Shown here one piece after another: positions 18,822 through 26,735 of a DNA stretch of 64,000 nucleotides. Numbering within the stretch: the stretch's first letter is position 1; each line of letters starts with the position of its first letter. The notes beneath the pieces are model-generated. The model saw nothing but the letters and a program-made list of their open reading frames with translations. It did not search any database and was not told the origin of the DNA. The stretch is taken from the NCBI RefSeq assembly GCF_028745735.1, contig NZ_JAQZSM010000001.1, forward strand, positions 124,001-188,000. Reading direction: 5' to 3'. This DNA is from Roseinatronobacter alkalisoli (GTDB lineage: Bacteria; Pseudomonadota; Alphaproteobacteria; Rhodobacterales; Rhodobacteraceae). A program made the translations under genes and the position numbers.

Positions 18822-20273
18822 ATGCTCAGCCATCCATTCGATGATGACAAGCTTCGCGAAGAATGCGGCGTCTTTGGTTGCATCGGGTTGGAAGACGCCG
18901 CCAATTTCATCGCTCTGGGCCTTCATGCGTTGCAGCATAGGGGCCAGGAAGCGGGCGGGATCATCACCCATCACCCCGAATCAGGCTTCCATTCCGTACA
19001 CAGATTCGGCCTTGTGCGTGACAATTTCACGAAAGCCGGCGTTATCGAAGGGTTGCCCGGATCAATCGGAATCGGGCATGTGCGCTATTCCACCGCCGGG
19101 TCCAAAGGCGCCACACAGATTCGTGATGTGCAGCCCTTCTTTGGCGAATTTGCCATGGGCGGGGCGGCAATCGCGCATAACGGCAATATCACCAACGCCG
19201 AAAGTATCCGTCGCGAGCTGATCGAACGCGGATCCATTTTTCAGTCCAGTTCAGACAGTGAATGCCTGATTCACCTGATGGCGCGGTCGTTCCAGAAAAC
19301 GATTCCCGAACGGATGAAAGATGCACTGCGCCGGGCCGAAGGTGCATTTTCCATCGTCGCCATGACCCGCACCAAACTGATTGGTGTGCGCGACCCGCTG
19401 GGTGTGCGCCCGCTGGTTCTGGGCCGGTTGGCGCAGGGCTGGGTTCTGGCATCGGAAACCTGTGCGCTGGATATTATCGGCGCGGAATTCATACGCGAAA
19501 TCGACCCCGGAGAAATGGTTGTCATCAGCCCCAAAGGCGTCGAAAGCATGCGTCCCTTCGCGATGAAGAAATCGCGGTTCTGTATCTTTGAACATGTCTA
19601 TTTCTCGCGCCCTGACAGCGCTTATGGCGGGCGTTCTGTCTATGAAACCCGTCGCCAGATTGGGGTGGAACTGGCGCGCGAAGCCCCGGTTGATGCTGAT
19701 CTGGTCTGCCCTGTGCCCGATAGCGGCACGCCCGCTGCGATTGGTTTCAGTCAGGAATCGGGCATTCCCTTTGCGTTGGGGATCACGCGCAACCAGTATA
19801 TGGGGCGCACCTTTATTGAGCCGTCACAGCAGATCCGGTCTATGGGCGTGCGACTGAAGCTGAATGTGAACCGCGCGCTGATCCGCGGCAAACGTATCAT
19901 TCTGGTGGATGATTCGGTCGTGCGCGGTACCACCAGTCAGAAGATCAAGGAAATGATCATCGACGCAGGCGCGGCAGAAGTGCATTTCCGCATCGCCTCT
20001 CCGCCGACGGCATGGCCCTGTTTTTATGGGGTCGATACACCAGAGCGTGACAAGCTGCTGGCCGCGACCATGACCGAAGACGAAATGCGCGACCATATAG
20101 GGGTGGATAGTCTTAAATTCGTGTCCCTTGACGGGCTTTACCGTGCCGCAGGCGAAGCGGGTGGGCGTGATGGCGCCAGCCCCCAGTATTGCGACGCGTG
20201 TTTTTCAGGCGAGTATCCGGTTGCACCGCATGACATGATCGAACGCGGATTTCTGCCCAAAGCGGCAGAATGA
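18822..20273 (+). CDS. purF: amidophosphoribosyltransferase
   Basis: The 483-residue enzyme catalyses the first committed step of purine synthesis, glutamine plus PRPP to phosphoribosylamine. A short propeptide precedes the Ntn nucleophile (Cys15 in EECGVFG), followed by the glutaminase domain (HNGNITNAE) and the PRTase domain with the PRPP loop VDDSVVRGTT. The start is preceded by an AGGAG about 12 bases upstream. Its stop overlaps a DUF1284 gene (ATGA). Confidence 0.96.
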   Translation: MLSHPFDDDKLREECGVFGCIGLEDAANFIALGLHALQHRGQEAGGIITHHPESGFHSVHRFGLVRDNFTKAGVIEGLPGSIGIGHVRYSTAGSKGATQIRDVQPFFGEFAMGGAAIAHNGNITNAESIRRELIERGSIFQSSSDSECLIHLMARSFQKTIPERMKDALRRAEGAFSIVAMTRTKLIGVRDPLGVRPLVLGRLAQGWVLASETCALDIIGAEFIREIDPGEMVVISPKGVESMRPFAMKKSRFCIFEHVYFSRPDSAYGGRSVYETRRQIGVELAREAPVDADLVCPVPDSGTPAAIGFSQESGIPFALGITRNQYMGRTFIEPSQQIRSMGVRLKLNVNRALIRGKRIILVDDSVVRGTTSQKIKEMIIDAGAAEVHFRIASPPTAWPCFYGVDTPERDKLLAATMTEDEMRDHIGVDSLKFVSLDGLYRAAGEAGGRDGASPQYCDACFSGEYPVAPHDMIERGFLPKAAE

Positions 20274-20686
20274 CGGAACCTGTCCAGTTCCGGCCGCATC
20301 ATTTCCTGTGCGCGCTGGGGTTTCAGGGCAAGGGCTATTCCGACAGGTTCACCCGGAACATGGCTGATATAGTTGCTCAACTGCGTGCGCCTGATGGCGG
20401 GAACACGCTGATAGAGGTGACAGGGGTGGCTGACAGTATCTGCGCCCCTTGCCCCCACCGGCGCGGCCAATCCTGTGTCAAGGCTGATCAGATTGCCGCC
20501 CTCGACAACCGGCATGCGCAGGCCTTGGGGTTGCGGGCCGGGCAGCGCCTGACATGGGCTGAGGCGCAATCGCGTGTCCGCGCCCATGTCCCGCCGGGGT
20601 CATTGCGCGAGTTATGCGCAGGGTGTCAGTGGCTGGAATTTGGCTTATGCGAAGCCGGGCTTTCCGCGTTGCATAAGGACCAATAA
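20270..20686 (+). CDS. DUF1284 domain protein, cysteine-rich
   Basis: The 138-residue protein opens with RPHHFLCALGFQGKGYS, the signature of DUF1284 (COG3543). Seven cysteines (14, 58, 61, 69, 116, 119, 127) include two CxxC pairs, suggesting a metal or iron-sulfur site; this is inference from spacing. It is translationally coupled to purF by ATGA and ends just before a strong terminator. No function is known for the family. Confidence 0.82.
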   Translation: MTEPVQFRPHHFLCALGFQGKGYSDRFTRNMADIVAQLRAPDGGNTLIEVTGVADSICAPCPHRRGQSCVKADQIAALDNRHAQALGLRAGQRLTWAEAQSRVRAHVPPGSLRELCAGCQWLEFGLCEAGLSALHKDQ

Positions 20687-20687
20687 A

Positions 20688-20712
20688 AAAGGCGGGCACA
20701 TGGCCCGCCTTT
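20688..20712. terminator. bidirectional intrinsic terminator (purF operon / bioY)
   Basis: A perfect 10-bp stem AAAGGCGGGC/GCCCGCCTTT with a five-base loop lies between the convergent DUF1284 and bioY genes. A-rich and T-rich flanks on both sides make it suitable for both strands. Confidence 0.85.
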
Positions 20713-20734
20713 CGTGTTTTCGTGTGATGTGGCC

Positions 20735-21310
20735 TTAGCCCATGCGGGATTTCAGTGCAGCCCATGCGCCTGTTGCGATCAGGGCGGCCACAGCGGATTT
20801 CACGACGCCACCAAGCTGGAAGGGCAGCGCGCCAGCCATGAAGGCACCTTCAAGGTCAAGCGGTGTGATGAACCACAGCCACAGAACGCCCGGAACAAAT
20901 AGCAGCAAGGCGGGAATCAGCGCGGCAAGGAACAGGCGCATGAATCCGTGGTTCATGCCGCGTTCCACCAGCAGGCCGGTCAGCCATGCCATGGCAACAA
21001 ACCCCACCAGAAAGCCGCCCGTCGGGCCAACCAGATGCACAGCACCCGCAGCACCACCTGCAAAGACCGGGAACCCGATCGCGCCCTGCGCCAGATAGGT
21101 CACCAGCGTCGCCGCCGCCAGACGGGAACCATAGGTCAGACCGATAAGCGAAATCGCCAGTGTCTGCAGCGTCATCGGTACCGGGAACATCGGTACACTG
21201 ACCTGGGCCGACATGGCCACCAGAACCGAACCAAGCAGAACCATCGCCACCTTGCGTGCAATGGTGTCATTGCCGCCAAGTGCCGTTACCAATGGTGTAG
21301 TATGAGCCAT
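20735..21310 (-). CDS. bioY: biotin transporter BioY
   Basis: The 191-residue membrane protein is the S-component of an ECF-type biotin importer. It has about six hydrophobic helices and the BioY hallmark region VPMFPVPMTLQTLAISLIG followed by GFPVFAGGAAGAVHLVGPTGGFLVGF. GAGGGGTCCATC precedes the start. bioM and bioN are not adjacent; solitary BioY can transport alone or with shared ECF modules. No BioR box was recognised upstream. Confidence 0.92.
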   Translation of the reverse strand: MAHTTPLVTALGGNDTIARKVAMVLLGSVLVAMSAQVSVPMFPVPMTLQTLAISLIGLTYGSRLAAATLVTYLAQGAIGFPVFAGGAAGAVHLVGPTGGFLVGFVAMAWLTGLLVERGMNHGFMRLFLAALIPALLLFVPGVLWLWFITPLDLEGAFMAGALPFQLGGVVKSAVAALIATGAWAALKSRMG

Positions 21311-21572
21311 GATGGACCCCTCTTGTTTGCAAACCGTTGCGCTTGGTTATGCTGAAACTTGACCGGCAAGGCAAGCGGCGCAATCGGCCTGAACGTTATT
21401 TCATGCGGCTTTGGCCTTGCCGGCGGGGTGAAAGCCCCTTGCATGGTGCTGTCAAGTGCCGTATGGCCCGTTTTGTCTTTCCACGAGCAATGGAACCGGT
21501 GCAGCTCTCGTAGGTGGGGGTGGAAAGATGGCCTGCCTTTTGAAATGCACCACATACATGATTGGAGATCGC

Positions 21573-21926
21573 ATGCCGCTATACGAGCATGTCATGATCG
21601 CGCGTCAGGATCTGTCGAATACACAGGCCGAAGCGCTGATCGAACATTTTGGCGCCGTCCTGGCCGACAATGGCGGGAAACTCGTGGAACACGAGTATTG
21701 GGGCGTCAAGACGATGGCCTACAAGATCAACAAGAACCGCAAAGGGCATTATGCCTTCCTGCGCACCGATGCGCCTGCAACTGCCGTGCAGGAAATGGAG
21801 CGTCTGATGCGCCTGCATGATGACGTGATGCGGGTTCTGACAGTCAAGGTCGAAGCCCATGAAGAAGGGCCTTCTGCCCAGATGCAGAAACGTGACGAGC
21901 GCGAACCGCGTCGTCGTGCGTCCTGA
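21573..21926 (+). CDS. rpsF: 30S ribosomal protein S6
   Basis: The ATG at 21573 (GGAG nine bases upstream) gives 117 residues beginning MPLYEHVMIARQDLS, the normal S6 N-terminus; upstream in-frame starts add unrelated sequence. S6 binds S18 on the platform of the small subunit. It is the first gene of rpsF-rpsR-rplI. The C-terminal tail ends in a basic Arg-rich stretch. Confidence 0.96.
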   Translation: MPLYEHVMIARQDLSNTQAEALIEHFGAVLADNGGKLVEHEYWGVKTMAYKINKNRKGHYAFLRTDAPATAVQEMERLMRLHDDVMRVLTVKVEAHEEGPSAQMQKRDEREPRRRAS

Positions 21927-21945
21927 TCCAGTAGGAGTATAAGAC

Positions 21946-22173
21946 ATGGCTGCAAAACCATTTTTCCGCCGTCGCAAAGTGTGCCCCTTCTCGGGTGAGA
22001 ATTCGCCCAAGATCGACTACAAGGACACACGTCTGCTTCAGCGCTATATCTCAGAGCGTGGCAAGATCGTGCCATCGCGCATTACCGCCGTTTCCGCGAA
22101 GAAACAGCGTGAACTGGCCCGCGCGATCAAGCGCGCCCGCTTCCTGGCGCTTCTGCCTTACGCCGTGAAATAA
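21946..22173 (+). CDS. rpsR: 30S ribosomal protein S18
   Basis: The 75-residue basic protein matches S18 ([40 protein letters not shown]). It retains one cysteine, CPF, of the zinc-type N-terminus. It lies 19 bases after rpsF and 12 before rplI with AGGAG sites. Confidence 0.97.
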   Translation: MAAKPFFRRRKVCPFSGENSPKIDYKDTRLLQRYISERGKIVPSRITAVSAKKQRELARAIKRARFLALLPYAVK

Positions 22174-22185
22174 GGAGAACGGGAC

Positions 22186-22794
22186 ATGCAAGTGATCCTT
22201 CTTGAACGCGTGGCCAAGCTGGGCCAGATGGGCGACGTGGTAAACGTCAAGCCCGGTTACGCGCGTAACTATCTGCTGCCGCAAGGCAAGGCGCTGCGTG
22301 CGTCTGATGACAACATTAAATCCTTCGAGGCCCGCAAGGCGGAACTTGAAGTGCAGAACCTTGAAACCCGCAAGGAAGCACAGGCCGTGGCCGAGCGTCT
22401 GGACGGCGAAACCTATGTCGTGATCCGTCAGGCATCTGATGGTGGTGCGCTTTATGGTTCGGTCAGCCCGCGCGATGTGACCGACCTTCTGGGTGAAGCT
22501 GGCGTTACGGTTGAACGCCGCCAGATCGTGATTCCGACACCGATCAAATCGCTTGGTCTGCATGCGGCGATGATTTCGCTGCACCCCGAAGTTGAGGCAC
22601 AGATTCAGCTGAACGTTGCACGTTCGGTTGAAGAAGCTGCGCTTCAGGCATCCGGGAAATCAATTCAGGAACTGGCTGCTGAAGAAGAAGCCGCTGCTGA
22701 GTTCGAAATTTCCGAGCTGTTCGATGATATCGGCGCGGCGGGCATGGATGATGATGACCCCCGTGGCGGTGGCGACGATCCGCGCGACGCCTGA
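22186..22794 (+). CDS. rplI: 50S ribosomal protein L9
   Basis: The 202-residue protein has the L9 N-terminal domain ([31 protein letters not shown]), the long connecting helix and the rRNA-binding C-domain. It is longer than E. coli L9 (149) because of an acidic C-terminal extension of about 50 residues, which is common in Rhodobacterales. A strong terminator follows. Confidence 0.96.
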   Translation: MQVILLERVAKLGQMGDVVNVKPGYARNYLLPQGKALRASDDNIKSFEARKAELEVQNLETRKEAQAVAERLDGETYVVIRQASDGGALYGSVSPRDVTDLLGEAGVTVERRQIVIPTPIKSLGLHAAMISLHPEVEAQIQLNVARSVEEAALQASGKSIQELAAEEEAAAEFEISELFDDIGAAGMDDDDPRGGGDDPRDA

Positions 22795-22812
22795 ACCGGT
22801 CGAAACATGATT

Positions 22813-22852
22813 GATGCGCCCGCTGACAGGTATCAGCGGGCGCATCTGTTTT
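22813..22852 (+). terminator. intrinsic terminator after rplI
   Basis: A perfect 14-bp stem (GATGCGCCCGCTGA, 22813-22826, with its complement 22833-22846) and a six-base loop are followed by TGTTTT. This ends the ribosomal protein operon. Confidence 0.9.
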
Positions 22853-22874
22853 GAAGGCAGCGCCGGATTTCCTG

Positions 22875-22936
22875 GCATTGGTGGGCATTCCCGGCAAAGT
22901 GTCGCGCATTCCCGCCCGCGCCGCTTGCATTTCCCG
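22875..22936. repeat. helically phased GCATTCCCG direct repeats
   Basis: GCATT begins at 22875, 22885, 22906 and 22927. The last three are GCATTCCCG, GCATTCCCG and GCATTTCCCG, spaced exactly 21 bases (two helical turns), and the first is 10 bases earlier. The array lies 96-157 bases upstream of the ArsR-family gene and downstream of the rplI terminator, so it may be a cooperative protein-binding array in that gene's promoter. Confidence 0.5.
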
Positions 22937-22994
22937 CTAAACTCCCTACATATTCGCTTTAATGCAACTGTCAGGCACGCTACGCGTCCGCTGC

Positions 22995-23017
22995 ATCCCG
23001 GCCAGCTTTGCCGGGAT
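22995..23017 (+). promoter_or_regulatory. hairpin in leader of the ArsR-family gene
   Basis: ATCCCGGC (22995-23002) pairs with GCCGGGAT (23010-23017) across the seven-base loop CAGCTTT. It ends just before the ribosome site GAGGGG (23020-23025) of the downstream gene. It may stabilise the mRNA leader or affect translation; there is no T-run. Confidence 0.4.
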
Positions 23018-23031
23018 TCGAGGGGTAATCC

Positions 23032-23400
23032 ATGCAGATCGAAAACCATATTGCAGATGACCTGCTTGACATGCAGGACGAACATTCTGCGGGCATGGCA
23101 CCGCAGGATATGACCGCGCAGGCGCAGGCCGCATCAAATTTCCTGAAGGCCCTGGCGCATGAAGGGCGGCTGATGATCTTGTGTCATCTGTCCTCGGGCG
23201 AGAAATCGGTGACGGAACTGGAGCACCTGTTGCAGTCCCGTCAGGCCGCGGTCAGCCAGCAATTGGCACGTTTGCGTCTGGAAGGGCTGGTGTCATGTCG
23301 CCGGGATGGCAAGACCATCTACTATTCGCTGCATGATCAGCGGGCCGCGCGCATTATCGCTGTGGTCTATGAGATGTTCTGCGCCAATCTGGACAAGTGA
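23032..23400 (+). CDS. ArsR/SmtB family regulator, BigR/SqrR-like (persulfide sensor type)
   Basis: The 122-residue protein has the ArsR winged helix at about residues 35-105 (ALAHEGRLMILCHL, VTELEHLL, QAAVSQQLARLRLEGLV). Cys51 in helix alpha2 and Cys117 in the last helix are 66 residues apart, the same spacing and sequence context (LMxxC; FC near the C-terminus) as the two redox cysteines of BigR and SqrR, which sense sulfane sulfur. A third cysteine, Cys89, lies in the wing. GAGGGG precedes the ATG. No sulfide-oxidising gene is adjacent, so its targets would be elsewhere. Metal-sensing CXC motifs are absent. Confidence 0.82.
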   Translation: MQIENHIADDLLDMQDEHSAGMAPQDMTAQAQAASNFLKALAHEGRLMILCHLSSGEKSVTELEHLLQSRQAAVSQQLARLRLEGLVSCRRDGKTIYYSLHDQRAARIIAVVYEMFCANLDK

Positions 23401-23468
23401 ACACCACACACAGCAGATACGGCAGAAGGCACTGCCCACATATATGATCATTTTACAGTGCGGCCATA

Positions 23469-23560
23469 GCGTCTGACGCACCGCAATACTGCCTTGTCCC
23501 GACTCGCGCAGGCGTCGTTGGGGCGATGAGCAGATGGCGACCCCGGTCAGACGCCTTTTT
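23469..23560 (+). ncRNA. candidate structured RNA or terminator element
   Basis: GCGTCTGAC (23469-23477) is the exact complement of GTCAGACGC (23546-23554), which is followed at once by CTTTTTGC. The enclosed 68 bases contain further short stems (GCCT/AGGC, GTCG/CGAC, GGGG/CCCC). The layout, a closed multi-stem fold ending in a U-run, suits a small RNA with its own terminator. It could also be a complex 3' terminator for the ArsR-family gene. No known RNA family was recognised. Confidence 0.3.
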
Positions 23561-23628
23561 GCTTCCTGCCTTGCACATATTGTCAGGACAGGGCATTTAA
23601 TTGCGATCAAATAGCGTAAAGAGCAACG

Positions 23629-24108
23629 ATGAGCCGGATTTGCCAGATAGATATCGATGATTGCGGCCTGCCGACCCCCACACCAGAGGTCGAGCAGGAA
23701 CGCAAGGTCGCAGTTTTTGACCTGTTGGAAGACAATAGTTTCATTCTGGTCGCCCGCGATGGCAAGATCGCCCCCGCTGGCCCATTTGCCATGAAGCTTG
23801 GTATCCGTGACAGGCGGCTTGTTATCGATATCAGGAACGAAACCGGCGCGCAGGTTGGTGAATTGCAGCTTTCACTGGGTCCGTTCCGGCAGGTGGTGAA
23901 GGATTATTACCAGATATGCGGCAGCTATTTTGATGCGGTCAAGCACCTGCCGCCCAGCCAGATAGAGGCAATCGACATGGCGCGACGTGGCATTCACAAT
24001 GAAGGCGCGCGTATCCTGCAAGAGCGGCTTGAAGGCAAGGCAGAGATGGACATAGACACCGCGCGCCGCCTGTTCACCCTGGTTTGTGTTTTGCATTTCG
24101 GGGGCTGA
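23629..24108 (+). CDS. UPF0262 family protein
   Basis: The 159-residue protein matches UPF0262, an alphaproteobacterial family of unknown function (VEQERKVAVFDLLEDN, LGPFRQVVKDYYQICGSYFDAV, HNEGARILQERLEGK). It has no signal or membrane segment. It heads a tightly packed run of genes to yacG; the next gene starts at the base after its stop. Confidence 0.88.
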   Translation: MSRICQIDIDDCGLPTPTPEVEQERKVAVFDLLEDNSFILVARDGKIAPAGPFAMKLGIRDRRLVIDIRNETGAQVGELQLSLGPFRQVVKDYYQICGSYFDAVKHLPPSQIEAIDMARRGIHNEGARILQERLEGKAEMDIDTARRLFTLVCVLHFGG

Positions 24109-24567
24109 ATGGCGGGTTGCTTCCCCTCTTCGATATTATTTTGCTGTGACCATAATTCTGTGCGATCACCGATTGCAGAGGGGTTGATGAAGAAGATGTA
24201 CGGGCAGCGCGCCTATGTGCAGTCCGCAGGCGTCAGAAGCGACCGCGACATTGACGGGTTTTCCATTGCTGTCAGCGCCGAGGATGGCGTGGAACTGGAC
24301 CGCCATCGTGTACGGTCCTTTGATGAAATGATCGAATGGGGCGATGATCTTGCCGGGTTCGACCTGATCGTTGCGCTGTCGCCCGCCAGCCAACGGCAGG
24401 CGCTGGAACTGACGCGCTTTGCCCATATCGATGTGGAATACTGGCCGATCATGGACCCGTCGGGACTGGGTGAAACACGCGAAGCGAAATTGCAGGCCTA
24501 TCGCCAGACGCGCGACCAGATCAAGGAAAGGCTGCTGGCCCGGTTCGGGCCGCCAACGGAAAGGTAA
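24109..24567 (+). CDS. low molecular weight protein tyrosine phosphatase family protein
   Basis: The 152-residue protein has the phosphatase P-loop Cys13-x5-Arg19-Ser (CDHNSVRS) with the conserved asparagine, and a late DPSG segment that would supply the general-acid aspartate. This is the LMW-PTP/arsenate reductase fold. The extra cysteines of thioredoxin-linked arsenate reductase are not evident, so a phosphatase is more likely. It starts directly after the UPF0262 stop (TGAATG). Confidence 0.82.
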   Translation: MAGCFPSSILFCCDHNSVRSPIAEGLMKKMYGQRAYVQSAGVRSDRDIDGFSIAVSAEDGVELDRHRVRSFDEMIEWGDDLAGFDLIVALSPASQRQALELTRFAHIDVEYWPIMDPSGLGETREAKLQAYRQTRDQIKERLLARFGPPTER

Positions 24568-24570
24568 GAC

Positions 24571-24969
24571 ATGAGCCACGAAATCATCAGCCGCTATTTT
24601 GAAGCGTTCAACACCGGCGATACCGAAACCATGCTGGCGCTGGTCAGTGATGATGTGGAACATTTCGTCAATCAGGGTGACATGCGCAAGGGCCGCGACC
24701 AGTTCGCCGAATTCTGCGCCCATATGGGTGTCAGTTACCGCGAGCAGTTGCGCGACATGGTTATTTTCGTGAATGATCACGGCACCCGCGCGGCTGCGGA
24801 ATTCACTGTGCATGGTGAATATCTGGAAACCGACCCCGGCCTGCCGGAAGCGCGCGGGCAGCGTTATGTCCTGCCTGCCGGTACGTTCTTCGCACTGAAG
24901 GGCGACAAGATTTCCCGCATCACGACCTATTACAACCTGCAGGACTGGATTCGACAGGTCGCTGCATGA
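24571..24969 (+). CDS. SnoaL/ketosteroid isomerase-like protein
   Basis: The 132-residue protein is a single NTF2-like domain (ISRYFEAFNTGDTETMLALVSDDVEHFVN at the start, ISRITTYYNLQDW at the end). Family members are isomerases, hydrolases or binding proteins, so activity cannot be assigned. It overlaps the GNAT gene by four bases and appears to belong to a three-gene set with the GNAT and nitrilase genes. Confidence 0.82.
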   Translation: MSHEIISRYFEAFNTGDTETMLALVSDDVEHFVNQGDMRKGRDQFAEFCAHMGVSYREQLRDMVIFVNDHGTRAAAEFTVHGEYLETDPGLPEARGQRYVLPAGTFFALKGDKISRITTYYNLQDWIRQVAA

Positions 24970-25553
24970 ATCTGCGATTCCTGTCATTGTCAGGGGCGCA
25001 GGCTGGCCCGGTCATTGACGGGCTGGCGGCATTGCGCATCCGGGTATTCCGGGACTGGCCCTATCTGTATGACGGGGATGCGGCGTATGAACGCGCCTAT
25101 CTGCTGGTCTATGCTGACAATCCGCGCGCGGTCATTGCTGCGGCGTTCGACGGTGAAACGCTGGTCGGGGCCGCTACAGGACTACCGATGGCGGATGCGG
25201 ACCCGGAATTTGCAGCTGCTTTTGCCGGAAGCGGGCATGATCTGTCGCAGATATTCTATTGCGCCGAATCCGTGTTGCTGCCAGCGTATCGTGGTCAGGG
25301 TGCGGGCCACCGCTTTTTTGACCTGCGCGAAACCCATGCGCGCGCCCTTGGCCTGCGTTTCGCGGCGTTTTGCAGCGTTGTGCGCCCTGCTGACCACCCG
25401 GCGCGCCCTGCGGCATATACCCCGCTGGACGGGTTCTGGCGCAAACGCGGATATACGCCGCTGAAAGGGATTGTCGCGCAATTCCATTGGCGCGATGTCG
25501 GAGAAGATGCTGAGACTGCGAAATCGCTGCAATTCTGGATGAAACAGCTATGA
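24966..25553 (+). CDS. GNAT family N-acetyltransferase
   Basis: The 195-residue protein shows the acetyl-CoA loop in a GNAT context (ESVLLPAYRGQGAGHRFFDLRE: the YRGQGAGH segment is motif A). The substrate is unknown. The start and stop both overlap neighbours by four bases (SnoaL-like gene before, nitrilase after), so the three proteins are made together, perhaps acting on the same small amide or amine. Confidence 0.85.
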   Translation: MNLRFLSLSGAQAGPVIDGLAALRIRVFRDWPYLYDGDAAYERAYLLVYADNPRAVIAAAFDGETLVGAATGLPMADADPEFAAAFAGSGHDLSQIFYCAESVLLPAYRGQGAGHRFFDLRETHARALGLRFAAFCSVVRPADHPARPAAYTPLDGFWRKRGYTPLKGIVAQFHWRDVGEDAETAKSLQFWMKQL

Positions 25554-26446
25554 AAATCGCCGCTGCCGCCTATCCGCTGGATTTTCTGCCTGATTGGGCC
25601 GCCTATGAAAAGAAGCTGACCGACTGGGTTGGGCAAGGCGCGGCTGAAGGGGCGGACCTGCTGGTTTTCCCCGAATATGGCGCGATGGAACTGGCCAGCC
25701 TCGGCGGGGCTGCAGTCGCCGCCGATCTGGAAGCGGCGCTGCATGAAGTCATGGCTCATCAGGCGGCTGTCACTGCATTGCATTGCCAGCTGGCCGCGCA
25801 GCATGGCGTGCATATCCTTGGGTCCAGTGGCCCCGCCATGGCGGATGGTCCGCGCCCGGTCAACCGGGCTGTTCTGTATGGTCCCCAAGGTGTGATCGGC
25901 CGTCAGGACAAGCAGATCATGACCCGGTTTGAACGTGAAGAATGGGATATCGCGCCGGGGCAGGGGCTGAAAGTGTTTGATACAGTCTTGGGCAAGATCG
26001 GTATCATCATCTGTTATGACAGTGAATTCCCGCTGCTGGCGCGCGCATTGGTGGAGGCAGGCGCAGAAATCCTGCTGGCACCTTCCTGCACCGAAACGCT
26101 GGCGGGATATACGCGGGTGAAGGTGGGGGCGATGGCCCGCGCGTTGGAAAACCAGTGTGTTACCGTGCATGCGCCGACTGTGGGCCCGGCACCATGGTGC
26201 CCGGCCGTGGACATGAACGCCGGGGCCGCCGCCATCTATGGCCCGCCCGATCTGGGTTTCCCGGAAACCGGGATATTGGCGCAAACCGTGCTGAACATGC
26301 CCGGCTGGGCCTGCGCGGAAATCGAACCCGCCAGCGTAGCGCGGGTGCGTCGGGAAGGCGCCGTTCTGAACCACGCCCATTGGAATGAGCAGGAAAACCG
26401 CCTTTCCGCGGCAATAGAGGTGGTGAAACCGCCATATAGCGCTTGA
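25550..26446 (+). CDS. carbon-nitrogen hydrolase (nitrilase superfamily)
   Basis: The 298-residue protein has the nitrilase triad: Glu42 in FPEYG, Lys121 in RQDKQIM and Cys155 in IIICYDSEF. Superfamily members hydrolyse amides, carbamoyl groups or nitriles. The Cys context and length suggest an amidase rather than a true nitrilase. Coupled by overlap to a GNAT gene, it may hydrolyse a product that the GNAT acylates. It is followed by infA after 67 bases with its own promoter space. Confidence 0.86.
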   Translation: MKIAAAAYPLDFLPDWAAYEKKLTDWVGQGAAEGADLLVFPEYGAMELASLGGAAVAADLEAALHEVMAHQAAVTALHCQLAAQHGVHILGSSGPAMADGPRPVNRAVLYGPQGVIGRQDKQIMTRFEREEWDIAPGQGLKVFDTVLGKIGIIICYDSEFPLLARALVEAGAEILLAPSCTETLAGYTRVKVGAMARALENQCVTVHAPTVGPAPWCPAVDMNAGAAAIYGPPDLGFPETGILAQTVLNMPGWACAEIEPASVARVRREGAVLNHAHWNEQENRLSAAIEVVKPPYSA

Positions 26447-26513
26447 AAAAGGCCGGAATTGCGATCATTTAAGCGACGCGCAATTCTGCGCTGTCTTTAA
26501 GTATGGAGTCACC

Positions 26514-26732
26514 ATGGCCAAGGAAGAACTGCTCGAATTCCCAGGCGTCGTGAAGGAGCTCCTGCCAAATGCGACGTTTCGGGTCGAGCTGGAAAACGGC
26601 CATGAGATCAACGCACATATGGCAGGCAAGATGCGCAAGAACCGCATCCGTGTTCTGGTCGGCGACAAGGTTCAGGTTGAAATGACCCCCTATGACCTGA
26701 CCAAGGGTCGTATCAACTACCGTTTCAAATAA
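26514..26732 (+). CDS. infA: translation initiation factor IF-1
   Basis: The 72-residue OB-fold protein matches IF-1 almost throughout ([46 protein letters not shown]). It binds the ribosomal A site during initiation. maf follows after three bases. Confidence 0.98.
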   Translation: MAKEELLEFPGVVKELLPNATFRVELENGHEINAHMAGKMRKNRIRVLVGDKVQVEMTPYDLTKGRINYRFK

Positions 26733-26735
26733 GGC

